This document shows, piece after piece, positions 34,702 to 47,172 of a stretch of DNA of 64,000 bases (positions are counted from its first letter, which is position 1; each line of letters opens with the position of its first letter). A model generated the notes under the pieces. That model did not search any database. It was not told the DNA's origin and was given only the letters and a program-made list of their open reading frames with translations. The stretch is taken from positions 6,072,199 through 6,136,198 of the forward strand of contig NC_080713.1 of assembly GCF_019097595.1 (NCBI RefSeq), read 5' to 3'. Made by a program: the position numbers and the translations under genes. The DNA is from Hemibagrus wyckioides (taxonomy: Eukaryota > Chordata > Actinopteri > Siluriformes > Bagridae).

Positions 34702-36053
34702 TTACAAACTGGGACACAGTCAGTCTATTTAAATGATAGCAGCGGTGTGCTGTTAAATCAGAGCACAGCGATTACTTGTTGGGAAGGCAGCGTGAATCAC
34801 ACGTGTGAGATCTAAAAGATAATCACTATCTTTGTAACCAATTTAAGCATTTTAATTTATTTATTTCAGACACAGTAGACAGGCCGGTAAGGAAATAATC
34901 TCATATTCTTGCCTGTGAATAAGACTGTCTGTTCAATGTGCCTCAAAACCCCCCACAATGATTTACTCACTTATTTACCCATCAGTGTCATGGAGCAGCT
35001 TTCGCTGTGTTGACGCGTTGATATGTGGCGTGATCGAGCCGTCGTGATGTGCCTGTCGTTTTGTTTTTTGACTATTCAGGAATCAGTTAGCCGTTACCCA
35101 TGACGCTCTTCTGTCAGTTATCGTGAATCATCTCCACCTTGGAGAGAGAACTGTTCTGAAATCAGCTTCTATCCACTTCAAGCGTCTGCCAGTCATCCCA
35201 AGGCAGGAAACACTCCTGACAGAATTCTCATAAAGTACTGCCAGTTTGTCCTTTTTATTTGGCTCTATTTTAGAAAAAGGGAAAAAAAAATCCATCTCTC
35301 TAAAGCTTTTTTAATAGCTTCATGTACAGAGTCGATGCCATGAGCGTAATCTTTTTTTTTTTCTTTTTTGTCTTTGTCTTCTCAACTTTTTTCCCCCTCT
35401 GTCTCAGCATGCATGCTTTTTGAAATTAATTGATTAATTAATTTTTTAAATAATATTTATCCATTCCAATAAAGCACAGAGATGAGTAAAGCTTTGAGGT
35501 TTATAGGATAAAATCTTGACAAAAAAAAAAAGAAAAAAAAAAAAGGAAATCCCAGACTAAATGTACTAAAGTGGTCACTCTCCAAACGCTTGTGGAATAT
35601 TAACCGAGCTGGCCTTGAGCATTTTACAGTTGGCTGCTGAGGGGTTTCACGCCAGCCCGTACACGCAAAGCAAATTCACTCAGAGAGACCAGGCTGTCAT
35701 GCTGGCCTTTACTGCAGTGCTTAAATACTCACTGCATTGTGTTCCTGCTTTTACTATAACACTTATTATGACTTGTGCGATATTGGATTTGTCTTTTTCA
35801 CTACTCGGAGTGTCGCTTTAGCGTTTGTGCTTTTCTGGGAAACGCTTCAGGCTTTCTCCTAGGTTCTGGGTTTTAACTGGGTAACTGTGCGGGACAAAGT
35901 ACTTATAACTGAGCAATTATTTGGGGTGAAAAGATGATGAATATTAAGACATTTAATAAGGAGTACACTGAGATTAACCCTGAGAGTAAGACATTAACCC
36001 TTTTTTACTAGAACACTGGCTAGCTCCATTGCCAGTGGAACGGAAAATCGATA

Positions 36054-36231
36054 TATTTTCAATCAGTATAATTAAATGAATTATTTTATGGCTACAAATC
36101 TAATATAAAAATGAGCCAGGACTCTGTTGGATAACCTTACACAGAATTTTAGTGGTTGAAGATAAGCACCTTTAAATTCTAGAAGCTTATGAACAAGCAC
36201 TCGAGGCATCTCAGAGAGCAGAAATGGGATA

Positions 36232-36235
<4 letters not shown>
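36054..36235 (-). repeat. repeat family Y, copy 2
   Basis: Read on the minus strand it gives CCCATTTCTGCTCTCTGAGA, CTTCAACCACTAAAATTCTG, TGTGTAAGGTTATC and ATACTGATTGAAAAT, collinear with 26429-26580 and 54724-54940. Its end meets an AAAT microsatellite at 36229-36282. Confidence 0.65.

Positions 36236-36282
<47 letters not shown>
36229..36282. repeat. (AAAT)n microsatellite
   Basis: About thirteen AAAT units. Confidence 0.95.
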
Positions 36283-36283
<1 letters not shown>

Positions 36284-36559
36284 GTAAAAAACACCTGATT
36301 TTTATAAATATAAGCTAGGTAAAAACAAAAATTCTTATGAAAAACTACACTAATTTAAATACAGTTTTAATTTTAAAATTGTAATTATTATTATTATTTT
36401 TTTTTTTATATAAGAATTCCTTGAATTTTAATGCCCCTATACTGAATGTTGATGAATCCTGAATCAGAAACATTTCTGCTCTCCAAACAGCCACCTTCAT
36501 TCTGATTAGTTTGTATTTGTGTTAAAGGTGATTATGACTAAACACAATGTTTAGCGCTG

Positions 36560-36780
36560 GCACATATCGCAAGGAAGCCTGAGACTCATTCAGCAGTTGT
36601 TAAATGCTTCCCTCCTGTATGAATTATGCAAAAAGCTGAGTCCTTTTAGCGCAGCATTATTATTTTACATGATGGATTAGATGTTACAAACAGCAGCTTG
36701 GAGATTGCATGACTAGCAACCGTTATTGCCTCATACTGCCACACCTCATTGGAGTTTTACCTGGATCTAACCCCCCCGCT
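36560..36780. other. unique, possibly conserved non-coding sequence
   Basis: The stretch is free of microsatellites and repeats and of balanced composition, with words such as GTATGAATTATGCAAAAAGC and GAGATTGCATGACTAGCAAC. No splice-bounded coding frame is seen. The call is an impression. Confidence 0.2.
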
Positions 36781-37136
36781 TTCCCCTCCTCCACCTCCCG
36801 CTCGCATCGAACGCCGACGGCCCACAACACCCTGACGGAGACGCTACCTTAGGGATCCTTCAGGCCATCACATCCACCTGTCAATCAATCCTTGAGGGAA
36901 GTCTAGTGAGATGACACCAGGATGCTAGGTTTTTGGTCTCTCTTCATATTAATTCTATTTGAAGTCTATGCTTCTAATCAACAATACAAACAACCAAAAC
37001 TATTACATATGCATTAAAACAGGTGGATTAATGGGATTTACAGTTTCTCATAGCATGTGGTGTGATGCCATAGACTTAGGCTCAACCCAGACTCTAATTA
37101 TTCAGTAAACACAATGAAACTAATGTAAAAGGCATC

Positions 37137-37460
37137 TATTTGAGTATTTGCATAGGATAACATTTTGCACACTGCAGACCTCCACATTAGTTAAACTATA
37201 GTGGCATGAACAGTATAAGCACTGGCACTGAATTTCTTTCTTGGCAAAAAATAAAAATGTAAATGTAGAAATTTACATAAACAGTGACATCGTAAATCAG
37301 ACGATATTACATTCGCATGATAATACTGACGTGTTTAAATACAGCAGAGACTAAATCTGAGCATCACGCTGCCTAATGTGTCGCAGTCAGAAACGCTGTC
37401 CAAAGGGGCAGAGTTAAGGGGAAGGGGGAGGGATCTGATATTGCAGAGATGGACTTGCAC
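37137..37460 (+). repeat. repeat family Z, copy 1
   Basis: Collinear with 38612-38925. Shared words include TTTGCATAGGATAA, CATCCACATTAGT or CTCCACATTAGT, GGCATGAACAGTATAA, GAAATTTACATAAA, GACGTGTTTAA and GAGTTAAGGGG. This copy is slightly more AT-rich at former CG sites. Confidence 0.7.
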
Positions 37461-37577
37461 TCAAGTCAACATCTTTGATCAGTTAAAATGTTAAAACTTG
37501 AATAAATTCGGAAATTGACTAAACTGATGCTCATATTCATAATTTGCTCAATACTAATTTAACTGATAATTGCACTT

Positions 37578-37957
37578 CCTGATGCAACCCTCCCAATTTT
37601 ATTATGTGGTTACTGTGGACATTTATTTACAGTCCAGTGTCACCAAAATGAGGACGAGGTTCCCTTCTGAGCCTAGTTCCTCTCAAGGTTTCTTCCTCAT
37701 ATCATCTCAGGGAGTTTTTCCTTGCCACCATTGCCTCAGGCTTGCTCATTAGGGAACTTTAAACTTTTTAAAATATTTTTTCTATAGTTTTATACTTCTA
37801 TAAATCGCTATACAGATAAATTGAATTTGGGCTTGGGACCAGCACTGATGGTTAACTCTTCCGTGGCTGGGTTAGCTCCCTGCCCGAGAATCAAATCCGG
37901 GCCACAGCAATGAAAGCGCAGGATCCTGCCGCTGGACCACCGGGAGGCTACCTGAGA
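37578..37957 (-). repeat. repeat W interrupted by another repeat
   Basis: 37578-37606 (CTTCCTGATGCAACCCTCCC) and 37826-37957 (GCTTGGGACCAGCACTGATG through GCCGCTGGACCACCGGGAGG) are adjacent parts of one fish repeat. A second partial copy is at 45270-45400. The strand follows a tRNA-like head that reads GTGGTCCAGCGGCAGGATCC on the minus strand. Confidence 0.6.
37607..37825 (+). repeat. inserted element inside repeat W
   Basis: The inserted segment contains CTCAAGGTTTCTTCCTCATA, GGGAGTTTTTCCTTGCCACC, GCTTGCTCATTAGGGA and a 3' end CGCTATACAGATAAATTGAA. This string of words is a common fish interspersed repeat by memory. A short AATTT-like direct repeat at both junctions could be a target duplication. 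Confidence 0.55.
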
Positions 37958-38611
37958 AAGTTAGTTAGTTAAGTAAAAAAATCAGTTTGGCCATAAGACA
38001 CTTATGGCTATGAACATCAGTCAAATCACCTGTAATTAACACCGTTGCTTACACTGTAGAAATGCCGGTGCACAAAATGGTAATGTTTGAATATTTGGGT
38101 CCACATTAAAAAAACTCACTGGATGAATCAGCAATTATTTCAGGACAGAGGTTAACGAGAACAGTGATCAGTGATCAGTTGAGCCAAGAGTGATGATTAG
38201 AACTGCTTCGATCAAAGAGATATCTTGATTTCCTTGGCAAGGAATTTCATATTAATTCGATATGAAATGCAAACTAAACTAAACATTAACTGCTTTTAGA
38301 CAGTAATTTGTATATAACATTTTCTCTTTATTTAAAATAAAAACATATCCCCATTCAGAAAAAATGTGTACTTTTTATAAATAGATACTAAAAAAAAAAA
38401 ATGTCAACAGCATAGATACTGTTTACCGCCTTATATTTTTGTCTCTCGCTAGGGTTACGCAGTTACACAAGCAGTGTTAGGCAAGTTGCAGCATTATAAT
38501 GTAGGTAATTATGCACAGATTGCATATGAATGCATTTATCCCCATGCATTTAGCTTCCGAGTTGCAGAGTCAAGTGCACTTGTGTGATTAAATGAGCCAC
38601 AATTGAAACAG

Positions 38612-38940
38612 ATACGTGAGAGATTTGCATAGGATAATAATTTGCCTAGTGCAGACATCCACATTAGTCGCACGATAGAGGCATGAACAGTATAATCGGT
38701 GGCACCGGTATATTTTTTATTTCTTTGCCAAAAAATTATAACGGAAACGTGGAAATTTACATAAAGGACGTCGTATATCGAACGATATGACATTCGCGTG
38801 ATAACAGAGACGTGTTTAAGTACAGCAATGCCTAATGCTCGACAGGGCGAAACTGGTCAGTCTTTTAAAGGGGCGGAGTTAAGGGGAAAGGGGAGGGATT
38901 TTGTAGAGATCTTGCGAAATTGAGAGCAAGAACATGGATT
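38612..38940 (+). repeat. repeat family Z, copy 2
   Basis: Direct copy of 37137-37460. It retains more CG dinucleotides (GTCGCACGATAG, GGACGTCGTATATCGAACGA), so it may be nearer the ancestral sequence. Confidence 0.7.
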
Positions 38941-38956
38941 AGAGCAATCCATGAGA

Positions 38957-38976
38957 GAGAGAGAGAGAGAGAGAGA
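38957..38976. repeat. (GA)n microsatellite
   Basis: A short GA run at the right edge of repeat Z copy 2. Confidence 0.85.
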
Positions 38977-41154
38977 ATATTTTTTTTATAATTACTTTTA
39001 CAATTATGTTGCAAAAAACATGTTTTTTGCCGCATTTTACCAAAATTCATTTTGTCACATTTGGTTCACTTCCTACAGTGTTTTCTTTTTTTTTTTTTTT
39101 TTGTTTTTTTCCTGGCTTAACTCTCCCCCAGGTGTCTGGCTGTCCCCTGCATGCCCAGTTTGACTAAATCATCTCATAGTGTGAAATTTCCTGCAGGTGC
39201 ACCTTTAACAACTCGAGACCGCACGCCGGAGTGTCACACTGAGACACATTTTGTTTTTCTCAGCCCGAGGCATTAATTAGTGGTGATGCAAAAGAAAAAA
39301 AAAAAAAAAAAAAAGCAAGCCGGTAGAGATGCATTCTCAACATGGCTGTGTGTGGAGAGGAGAGAGGCTTATTTAAAGGCAGAGCTCCATCTGGAAGGCA
39401 CTTCAAACTTACAGGCACTGGGTTCTGCAGTAACTCAGTTTGACAAATTAGAGTCCTTTTTTTAGAAATCCACTTTAGCCATCTAGGTCATCATGGCCTC
39501 CTGCAAATACAGTGACTCATCAAGATGTCCTACCATGTTATGAGCTAATAACTGATCAATAGAATAGTAGCATAGCATTATTTGAACATGTCCTTAAAGT
39601 TTCTTGAGTCTGGTTCCTCTTCCACATACAGTATATATGCCATCTCTAGCTTTCTCATCTAAACCAGTATTCACACCATTGGACTGGAAGACAAATAAAC
39701 TTAATTGGGATTATATGACATGAATGCACACAAAATAGCCCCGATATTAAAGAAACAGGATAATTTGCATGAGCATATACACATAAGAACCATAAAATTT
39801 GTAAGTGCACTCTTCCCTTTTCTGTGAACTGCCTAAAGTAGTCAGTCCATGTGTCATAATTAAAGTGGCATGTGACCTCATGATATAGTAAACACACCTG
39901 TTCAGAGATCACTGAATAAGTCATAAAACATAGCTAAAGATACCTAAACAGCATCATGAAGATCTAGAGGATCAGGATCGGGTAACCAAAACTTCTGAAC
40001 ATCTCACTGGGTGACATTAAATCTGAACAACAAAAGAATTGAACAAATATAGCATGATGTCTACTCCACTAAAAGTCAGTGAGTGGGGAGGGGATTAGTC
40101 AGAAAAATCTGCTTCACTTTGCAATACTAGAAAATTCTTGAGCACAAGTTCAAGTATTGAAGTTCCAGGAAGTTCTGCGGACCACTACTGAACATGCTAC
40201 GCTAATAAAATTGAATTAAATAGCATACCAAAGAAGGTAGCTAAAACCCTGAGTGTCTTACAGGTTTGCTCATATTTTCTAATGCCGAATTTTACCATCA
40301 GGATCCTCCATTCCCACCAGACTTTTAATCCATATGCTGAGTGGAACAGATTCTATTAACAACAGTGAGGAGGACTTATCTGAGCATCATAAAAAAATAA
40401 AAATGGGTTCTGATGTAAGGATTGGCTGTGTATGTATAACAGCATGGTACAACAGTGTAACGCACCGTGGATATACTTAGCCGAGTCCTCTGAGAGTTCT
40501 GCTTAGTTCAGTGAGTGCACACAAGGTCAGTGAGATCCTGGAAGAACATGCCTCCAGTGCTTTAGGAAGTGTGTGTATATCTATTTCCTAGACTTCCTTT
40601 CCAGAAAAGATGAGACAGAGCCACGGGCGCACAATGGGATGAAAAGGCAAATTTGACTTCCAAAATGCACTGGTGACCTTTTTCTTTTGTAGTTTCTATT
40701 TGCTCAAGGTACAATTCGCCGCACTTGTTGAAAGACGCCATTTCCACCCACCATTAGTTAGGCTTATTTTTTTGAAGGACCTTAACTTCATCTAAATGAT
40801 AAAAGAAATAAGTAAAAAAAATACTGTATACGTTTCTTTTTTTTTGTTATTATGTCTACACTACTGCTTTAATATTCATAAACTAAAAATGCAAATTAGT
40901 TTAATTTTTACTTTTATTATGAGCTTTTATGTTTTGTTAAACGGTTAGTGTTTAATGTTAATGTGGGCCGTTTTTCTGCAGAAACAGAGAAAGAAAATTT
41001 CCAAACATTATATTTAGAATATATAATATTTATAATGTTTATACTGTATATACAATTTTCTGTAAAATGTTTATGAGACAAAGTGAGAGTGATTTTGTAA
41101 AACATATTAAGAGCATATTAACAATTTTCTGCACAACATGCACACATAACAAAA

Positions 41155-41221
41155 ATGAAATAAAATAAAATAAAATAAAATAAAATAAAATAAAATAAAA
41201 TAAAATAAAATAAAATAAAAT
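41155..41221. repeat. (TAAAA)n pentanucleotide repeat
   Basis: About thirteen units, the same motif as 5676-5750. Confidence 0.95.
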
Positions 41222-41469
41222 ATCTGGATTATAAAATAATCTGTATCTGGGAATAATTTGTATGAAAAACTATGTTAATATGCTTAATACCCTTAGATTA
41301 AAATATGAATTAAAAGTATAAAAGGATATAAAGTCACTGGGCACCACAAGCCTTTAATAAACATAAAATATAATAAACACATATTGATGACACTCCAATA
41401 ATTCAGATCGTTTCATTAAAGCATGGAGCACAGAGGTCTTATTGATCTTTGTGGTGTGATATTAAGTAG

Positions 41470-41830
41470 CAGGACAAAGATGTGGCTGTAATTTACATAG
41501 CAATTGGTTAGGAGATAATGTTGTGGTGCACATCAGGGCTTGTTAAGAAACACTTTAATTAATTAGCCAATGCAGCGACATAACAGAATGTGTAATTTTC
41601 CATAAGAGTGCAAATGTCAAGCTCAGGCTCACATGTACCGTGAGCCGAAACAAGCCGGAGCGTGTGCTGAAGCTGTCGCTGAAAATGTCACCACAGCCAA
41701 CAAATCACGATTGATTGCAGTCATCAAGCTTATTTGAGTGTGAGTACTTATCAAAGGAAAGGTTCGGCCTTTGGTATCATTATGGCGCCGTTCAAATAGC
41801 AGCGGGGACTGATTGTCGATAAACACATAG
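41470..41830. other. unique, possibly conserved non-coding sequence
   Basis: A stretch without microsatellites, with homeobox-like AT words (AACACTTTAATTAATTAGCC) and a palindrome-like CATGTACCGTGAGC. It is bounded on the right by an interspersed repeat near 41855. No coding frame is convincing. Confidence 0.22.
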
Positions 41831-41854
41831 TAGAAATACAGGCTATAGATACAC

Positions 41855-41960
41855 GTGCTGTCCACTTTAATAGGAACACCTGTACACCTGCTCATTTATG
41901 CAGGTATAGCAGCCCAGTGCATAAAATGATGCAGATACAGGTTCAGTTAATCTAGTTAAA
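41855..41960 (+). repeat. interspersed repeat end fragment
   Basis: GTCCACTTTAATAGGAACAC, CCTGTACACCTGCTCATTTA and CATAAAATGATGCAGATACA follow the order of a widespread fish repeat known to me by its CCACTTTATTAGGAACACC end. Only one end is present. Confidence 0.6.
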
Positions 41961-41998
41961 TGTGTCAGAATTTGTGGATTTTTTCATGGCATGGTTGT

Positions 41999-42001
<3 letters not shown>

Positions 42002-42036
<35 letters not shown>
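42002..42036. repeat. (GA)n microsatellite
   Basis: An uninterrupted GA run. Confidence 0.95.
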
Positions 42037-42037
<1 letters not shown>

Positions 42038-43985
42038 AGTCTCTAAATATTACACAGAATGTGAAAGACAGTTCTGTAAAAAAAAAAAAAAAACACCTTC
42101 TTTATCAGTAAGGTCAGAAGAATGTACCAGGAAGGGCTTAGTACACTAATATAATCACTCTACAAGCATTGAGTGCTGAAAAGCAACTCAGCATGCACAA
42201 AACATCAAATCTTGCGGTGGATGAACCACAGCAGGGTTCATTTGCTGTCAAACCAGACCAGAACAGGAATCTGAGGCAATCATGGACACAGACTCACTCA
42301 AACTGGACAGTTAAAAATAAGAAAAATAAAATTACCCTATCTTTTGACAGGCTTCAACTGTGCAGATTTGGGCAAGACTGTGCCTCACTGCAATAGGCAT
42401 TAGTTATTTAAAGGTAAAAAGTAGAGCAGCCATGTTGATGTCACTTGCTGAACTCAGTTGAGGAGACACAGTTTCTGACTACAGTTTTTGACACTCTGGT
42501 GAGGTTTTTTTTTTTTTTTCTACCTAGTAGGGGGTCAGAAAGTCATGCTCTTTAGTCGAATGCAGCATAATTCCTGGAATTGCTTTGATAGCTTGACTCA
42601 ATAATTGACTAAATAATTATGGCAACGGCTTACACCAGAACTAATTTAGGGTTTTCAAGCCAAAGGCTGTGAATACTTTTGCAATTTGTACTCGTAATTA
42701 TTATTTAAAAAAAAATCTATGTGGATCTAAAATGGCTGTTTTGTGTAGATTCACAGTTGGGCAATGTGTGAGCTCTTGGCAATCCCTTTGCTTGTGTGTT
42801 GTTTATCCTTTCCTTTCTAAGATCGTGCGTCTTTAACTTTAACACCATAGTTTCCCCCCTTAACATCCATAAATACAACTGACCTTCAGTCTTCACCTCA
42901 AGGCTATTGTCTTTATGGCCATCGCTAACACACGGCACTTTTTACAACCATGTCAGTCCGGGCTCTTAGTCCAATAAGCACAGGAATTAATGTCCTCACC
43001 CATTAGTCATTTAATTGCCTTTTGGGAGTGTGACATGCATGCAGAATTAGTACTTGACTGAAAATGTGGGGCCAAAAGAAAGAGGTTTATGAGAGATAAT
43101 AGGGCAGTTGCTAGCTATCCACTCCTCGCTTCCATCTTACTGCTTTCTAATGCATTTAAACTGGTGTTGCACTCTAATGCTGGAAATAGGCTTCACCTTC
43201 TCTTGGCAAATTATCAGCATGACTACCTTGCGATGCTCGACGCGATCATGGGACCAAAGGCAAAGCAAGGTGACAGCATCTGAGGTGACAGACGAATTGC
43301 GTCAGAGTTGAGCCGAGGACAAAAATGTGTTTCTCCTGTCACTCAGATGGATCTAGCATGCGCGTGGCCTGTAAATAATCACAGCACGCTCCATAAACTG
43401 CTCCAAGCCTCGGCTGTTGATCCCCGAGGAAAACCAGCATCGTCTGCCCTGTCACCTGGAAATGAACATTCAGTACTGGTAGAACAGAGAGAGCAGAGGG
43501 CAACAGGACTGGGGCGTATTCTGAAATACCGCCATAGCACACATGCAAGCTCTGGAGCTTAGGATCAGATTTAGATGATTCTCACTGGTGTTCTCATGCC
43601 ACTCGGTTAGTTGTTTTAGAAGTAGATCTAAGTAGAAGGTGTAACAGAGCAAGAGAAGGAAAAGCAAGCTAAGACACCTTCTTATAAACTAGTATCTTGT
43701 CAAGCTGTCCCCTCTGGGTCCTTCCAGCACTGGAGGATGCAAATACATCAAGTCGAAAGGAGACTCTGACACATCATGTCCCTTTGCCTTCCACGGTGCA
43801 GCGTGAATAATGAATCTACGCTCGGCTCTGCAACCTTTTTCATCTTAGCCTGCCCAAAGCGGACATGCGAACACCAGATCTGTGACATGGACAGAGACAG
43901 GGACGCAGGCTGCCCACCTCAGAATTGACATTCGTGTATACACAGCCAGCTGGCACATAAACACCTCACAAGGTGACAGTAACAT

Positions 43986-44110
43986 TGGGCCTGATTTATC
44001 AATCTTTTTCGTAAAGCTGTTTGTTTTTGCAGGTGAAACCCGACGAAAAATTCACGCCAGGTTTATAAATGTTTCTGGCGGATTTTCACCACATGCACAA
44101 TGTTGATGAA
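43986..44110. repeat. candidate non-autonomous DNA element fragment
   Basis: GGGCCTGATTTATCAATCTT and the later GTTTATAAATGTTTCTGGCG recall the ends and interior of short fish DNA elements. Ends are not defined. Confidence 0.3.
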
Positions 44111-45235
44111 TGCCAATTAACTGATCCCCAAGCAAGTTCACAGCAATGACACCCACAAAACAACATGGCTTACAGAAGTGAAAATGTCAAAATGACAATT
44201 AGATGGTGAAAAAGTGTGTACAAAGTGAAGTGGGTGCGATTCCAATAATGCAGCTCAGCCACTGCACTTGCTAATTCTTCCTCCTTTTATTAGGCATTTC
44301 CTTTGTCCAAGTATTTGCCTTAATTTATGTATTTAATTTGAATTACTCTCTTGAATTTACTCTTATTCTTTCCTCAAACTAACTGGATTCTTTAGATACC
44401 AGTTTTCTAGAATTCTTGAATAACTGTTCCTGTAAACCATTTACAGACAAAGTCATTCATATTCAATTTGATAAATTAGGCTAATCAATTTTCTAGTTAA
44501 AGACTTGTTTTAAAAACAATGTCAAAAAATCTCTACATATTTCATTTTCAAAATCAAAACCTGATACTGCCTGGCTCAACTATTACTAGTCTCACATCCA
44601 TTGTGATTTGATATCCTACATGTCTTAAATGCTAGAACTAATATATCAAATCCACTAATATGTCAAATCCAAGTCTTTAGAGGACTTCCAAGCCAAAAGT
44701 GTGAGCTTCATAAACTCTTAATAGCTGTCAAATAATAATAGCTGTCTTGCTCCCTTTGCCATCATTAGTCAATTAAGTTGATGCAAGCCTGTAAGATTAG
44801 AGAAACCCACCAAAGACATATCATTCATGCTTTCTAAAAGCTTAGCTTTTAGACTAGGTTTCCATTGTAACTGATCCTAGAATTTCTTGGATCAGTTGCA
44901 AGGGACTGGTTTGCTGATTTTGGCAAACTACACCAAAACTTGGTCAGATAAAGCCAAAGCATAGCAAGGAGTTAACCAAGAAGAGTTCATTTGTAGAATA
45001 ATATTCAGATTTAGAGACTTTTTCATATAAACCTTACCTGTATATAAGTCTGGGTGGTTTTCCGAAGACATTATAATGAGGAAAAATGAAACTACAAAAT
45101 CAAACAAACAAATATACCAAAATACCTAGGAAAACCTGATCACATGACCTACCCCTTAAATCCAACCCATGTTCATGCCTGATATACATACATCAGGTAC
45201 AACTGGTACACTTTATGTGAAGGGTGACTACTAAG
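44111..45235. other. no gene recognised
   Basis: AT-rich unique sequence without supported exons or recognised repeats. Confidence 0.4.
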
Positions 45236-45239
45236 TAGT

Positions 45240-45400
45240 TGTTGTCCTTCGGATAGTCTCAGTTCAGGGTCATCACAGATTTTGATTTGGCATAGGATTT
45301 ATGCTGGATGCCTTTCCTGGGCCTGCATTCTTGCCCTCCCATTTTATCCATGCAGGCTTGAGACCGGCACTGAGAGTTAACCCTTCAGTGGCTGTGTCAC
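45240..45400 (-). repeat. repeat W, second partial copy
   Basis: It contains TCCTTCGGATAGTCTCAGTT, TTATGCTGGATGCCTTTCCT, GCTTGAGACCGGCACTGAGA and GTTAACCCTTCAGTGGCTG. The last two blocks match 37826-37880. Confidence 0.6.
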
Positions 45401-45706
45401 ATCTCATAAATTTTCACGTCTCATTAGTTTTCACATAACACAAGTTCTTATTTGATATAACTTATATATGAAATGTTACGATTCATAGTGATGCAGCTCA
45501 CTTTAATGCCGTAGCACAATCCAGTCGGTCCCAATCCCAATACCTGTTGCACTATTCAAACTGTCTGAGATGCAACCTGGCTGTTAGTAGAACATTTTTT
45601 TAAAGAAAGATACATAAATGGGCACAAATGACAAATGATCTTTTCCAAATGAGGACCGCCCAGATGGAAATATTTATGAAAATCATAATATATATATATA
45701 TATCTA

Positions 45707-46955
45707 CACTATATTGCCAAAAGTATTCGCTCACCTGCCTTGACTCGCATATGAACTTAAGTGACATCCCATTCCTAATCCATAGGGTTCAATATGACGT
45801 CGGTCCACCCTTTGCAGCTATAACAGCTTCAACTCTTCTGGGAAGACTGTCCACAAGGTTTAGGAGTGTGTTTATGGGAATTTTTGACCATTCTTCCAGA
45901 AGCGCATTTGTGAGGTCACACACTGATGTTGGATGAGAAGGCCTGGCTCACAGTCTCTGCTCTAATTCATCCCAAAGGTGTTCTATGGGGTTGAGGTCAG
46001 GACTCTGTGCAGGCCAGTCAAGTTCATCCACACCAGACTCTGTCATCCATGTCTTTATGGACCTTGCTTTGTGCACTGGTGCACAGTCATGTTGGAAGAG
46101 GAAGGGGCCAGCTCCAAACTGTTCCCACAAAGTTGGGAGCATGGAATTGTCCAGAATGTCTTGGTATGCTGAAGCATTCAGAGTTCCTTTCACTGGAACT
46201 AAGGGGCTAAGCCCAGCTCCTGAAAAACAACCCCACACCATAATCCCCCCCTCCACCAAACTTTACACTTGGCACAATGCAGTCAGACAAGTACCGTTCT
46301 CCTGGCAACCGCCAAACCCAGACTCGTCCATCAGATTACCAGATGGAGAAGCACGATTTGTCACTCCAGAGAACGCGTCTCCACTGCTCTAGAGTCCAGT
46401 GGTGGCGTGCTTTACACCACTGCATCCGATGCTTTGCATTGCACTTGGTGATGTATGGCTTGGATGCAGCTGCTCGGCCATGGAAACCCATTCCATGAAG
46501 CTCTCTGCGCACTGTTCTTGAGCTAATCTGAAGGCCACATGAAGTTTGGAGGTCTGTAGCGATTGACTCTGCAGAAAGTTGGCGACCTCTTCGCACAATG
46601 CGCCTCAGCATCCGCTGACCCCACTCCGTCAGTTTACGTGGCCTACCACTTCGTGGCTGAGTTGCTGTCGTTCCCAAACACTTCCACGTTCTTATAATAC
46701 AGCTGACAGTTGACTGTGGAATATTTAGGAGCGAGGAAATTTCACGACTGGATTTGTTGCACAGGTGGCATCCTATCACAGTTCCACGCTGGAATTCACT
46801 GAGCTCCTGAGAGCGACCCATTCTTTCACAAATGTTTGTAAAAACAGTCTGCATGCCTAGGTGCTTGATTTTATACACCTGTGGCCATGGAAGTGATTGG
46901 AACACCTGATTCTGATTATTTGGATGGGTGAGCGAATACTTTTGGCAATATAGTG
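45707..46955 (-). mobile_element. Tc1-like transposon, copy 3 (inactive)
   Basis: It has the same inverted repeats as the other two copies and TA on both sides (45705-45706 and 46956-46957). Length is 1249 bp, and it is nearly identical to copies 1 and 2. Short TA microsatellites flank it on both sides. Confidence 0.96.
45789..46821 (-). pseudogene. Tc1-like transposase, broken
   Basis: The MGRS start at 46819-46821 is intact, but the frame is interrupted three times. A CAA to TAA stop lies at 46336-46338, just after the first catalytic Asp motif (FSIW). An extra C in a C-run near 46246-46252 shifts frame. An AGA to TGA stop is at 45948-45950, after the catalytic Glu. The motif FQHDCAPVH keeps His, unlike copy 2. 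Its lesions differ from those of copy 1, so the two decayed independently. Confidence 0.93.
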
Positions 46956-47024
46956 TATATATATATATAGTTGTGAAACCATCAGCAGCAGAAGAAGAAA
47001 AAATAAATAAATAAATAAATCAGT

Positions 47025-47172
47025 GTTTGAGGTTTTGAGCTACTGAGAAGAAGGTTGTGAAGGGCTGCTGGGCCCCTGAGCAAGGACTTACCCTTCAGTT
47101 AGAGATAACATAAAAAGAGATAAATTAAGGTTTCTCTGGACAAGTCATCTACCAAATGCTAGTAATGTAAAT
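47025..47172 (+). repeat. tRNA-derived SINE, type 1, shortened
   Basis: GAGAAGAAGGTTGTGA, GGGCTGCTGGGCCCCTGAGC and a tail of CTGGACAAGTCATCTACCAA are present. The B-box region is deleted. Confidence 0.65.

Noticed and set aside
37600..37830. Possible LTR-type direct repeats around the inserted element
   Set aside because: Only about five bases are shared at the junctions, far too short for terminal repeats.
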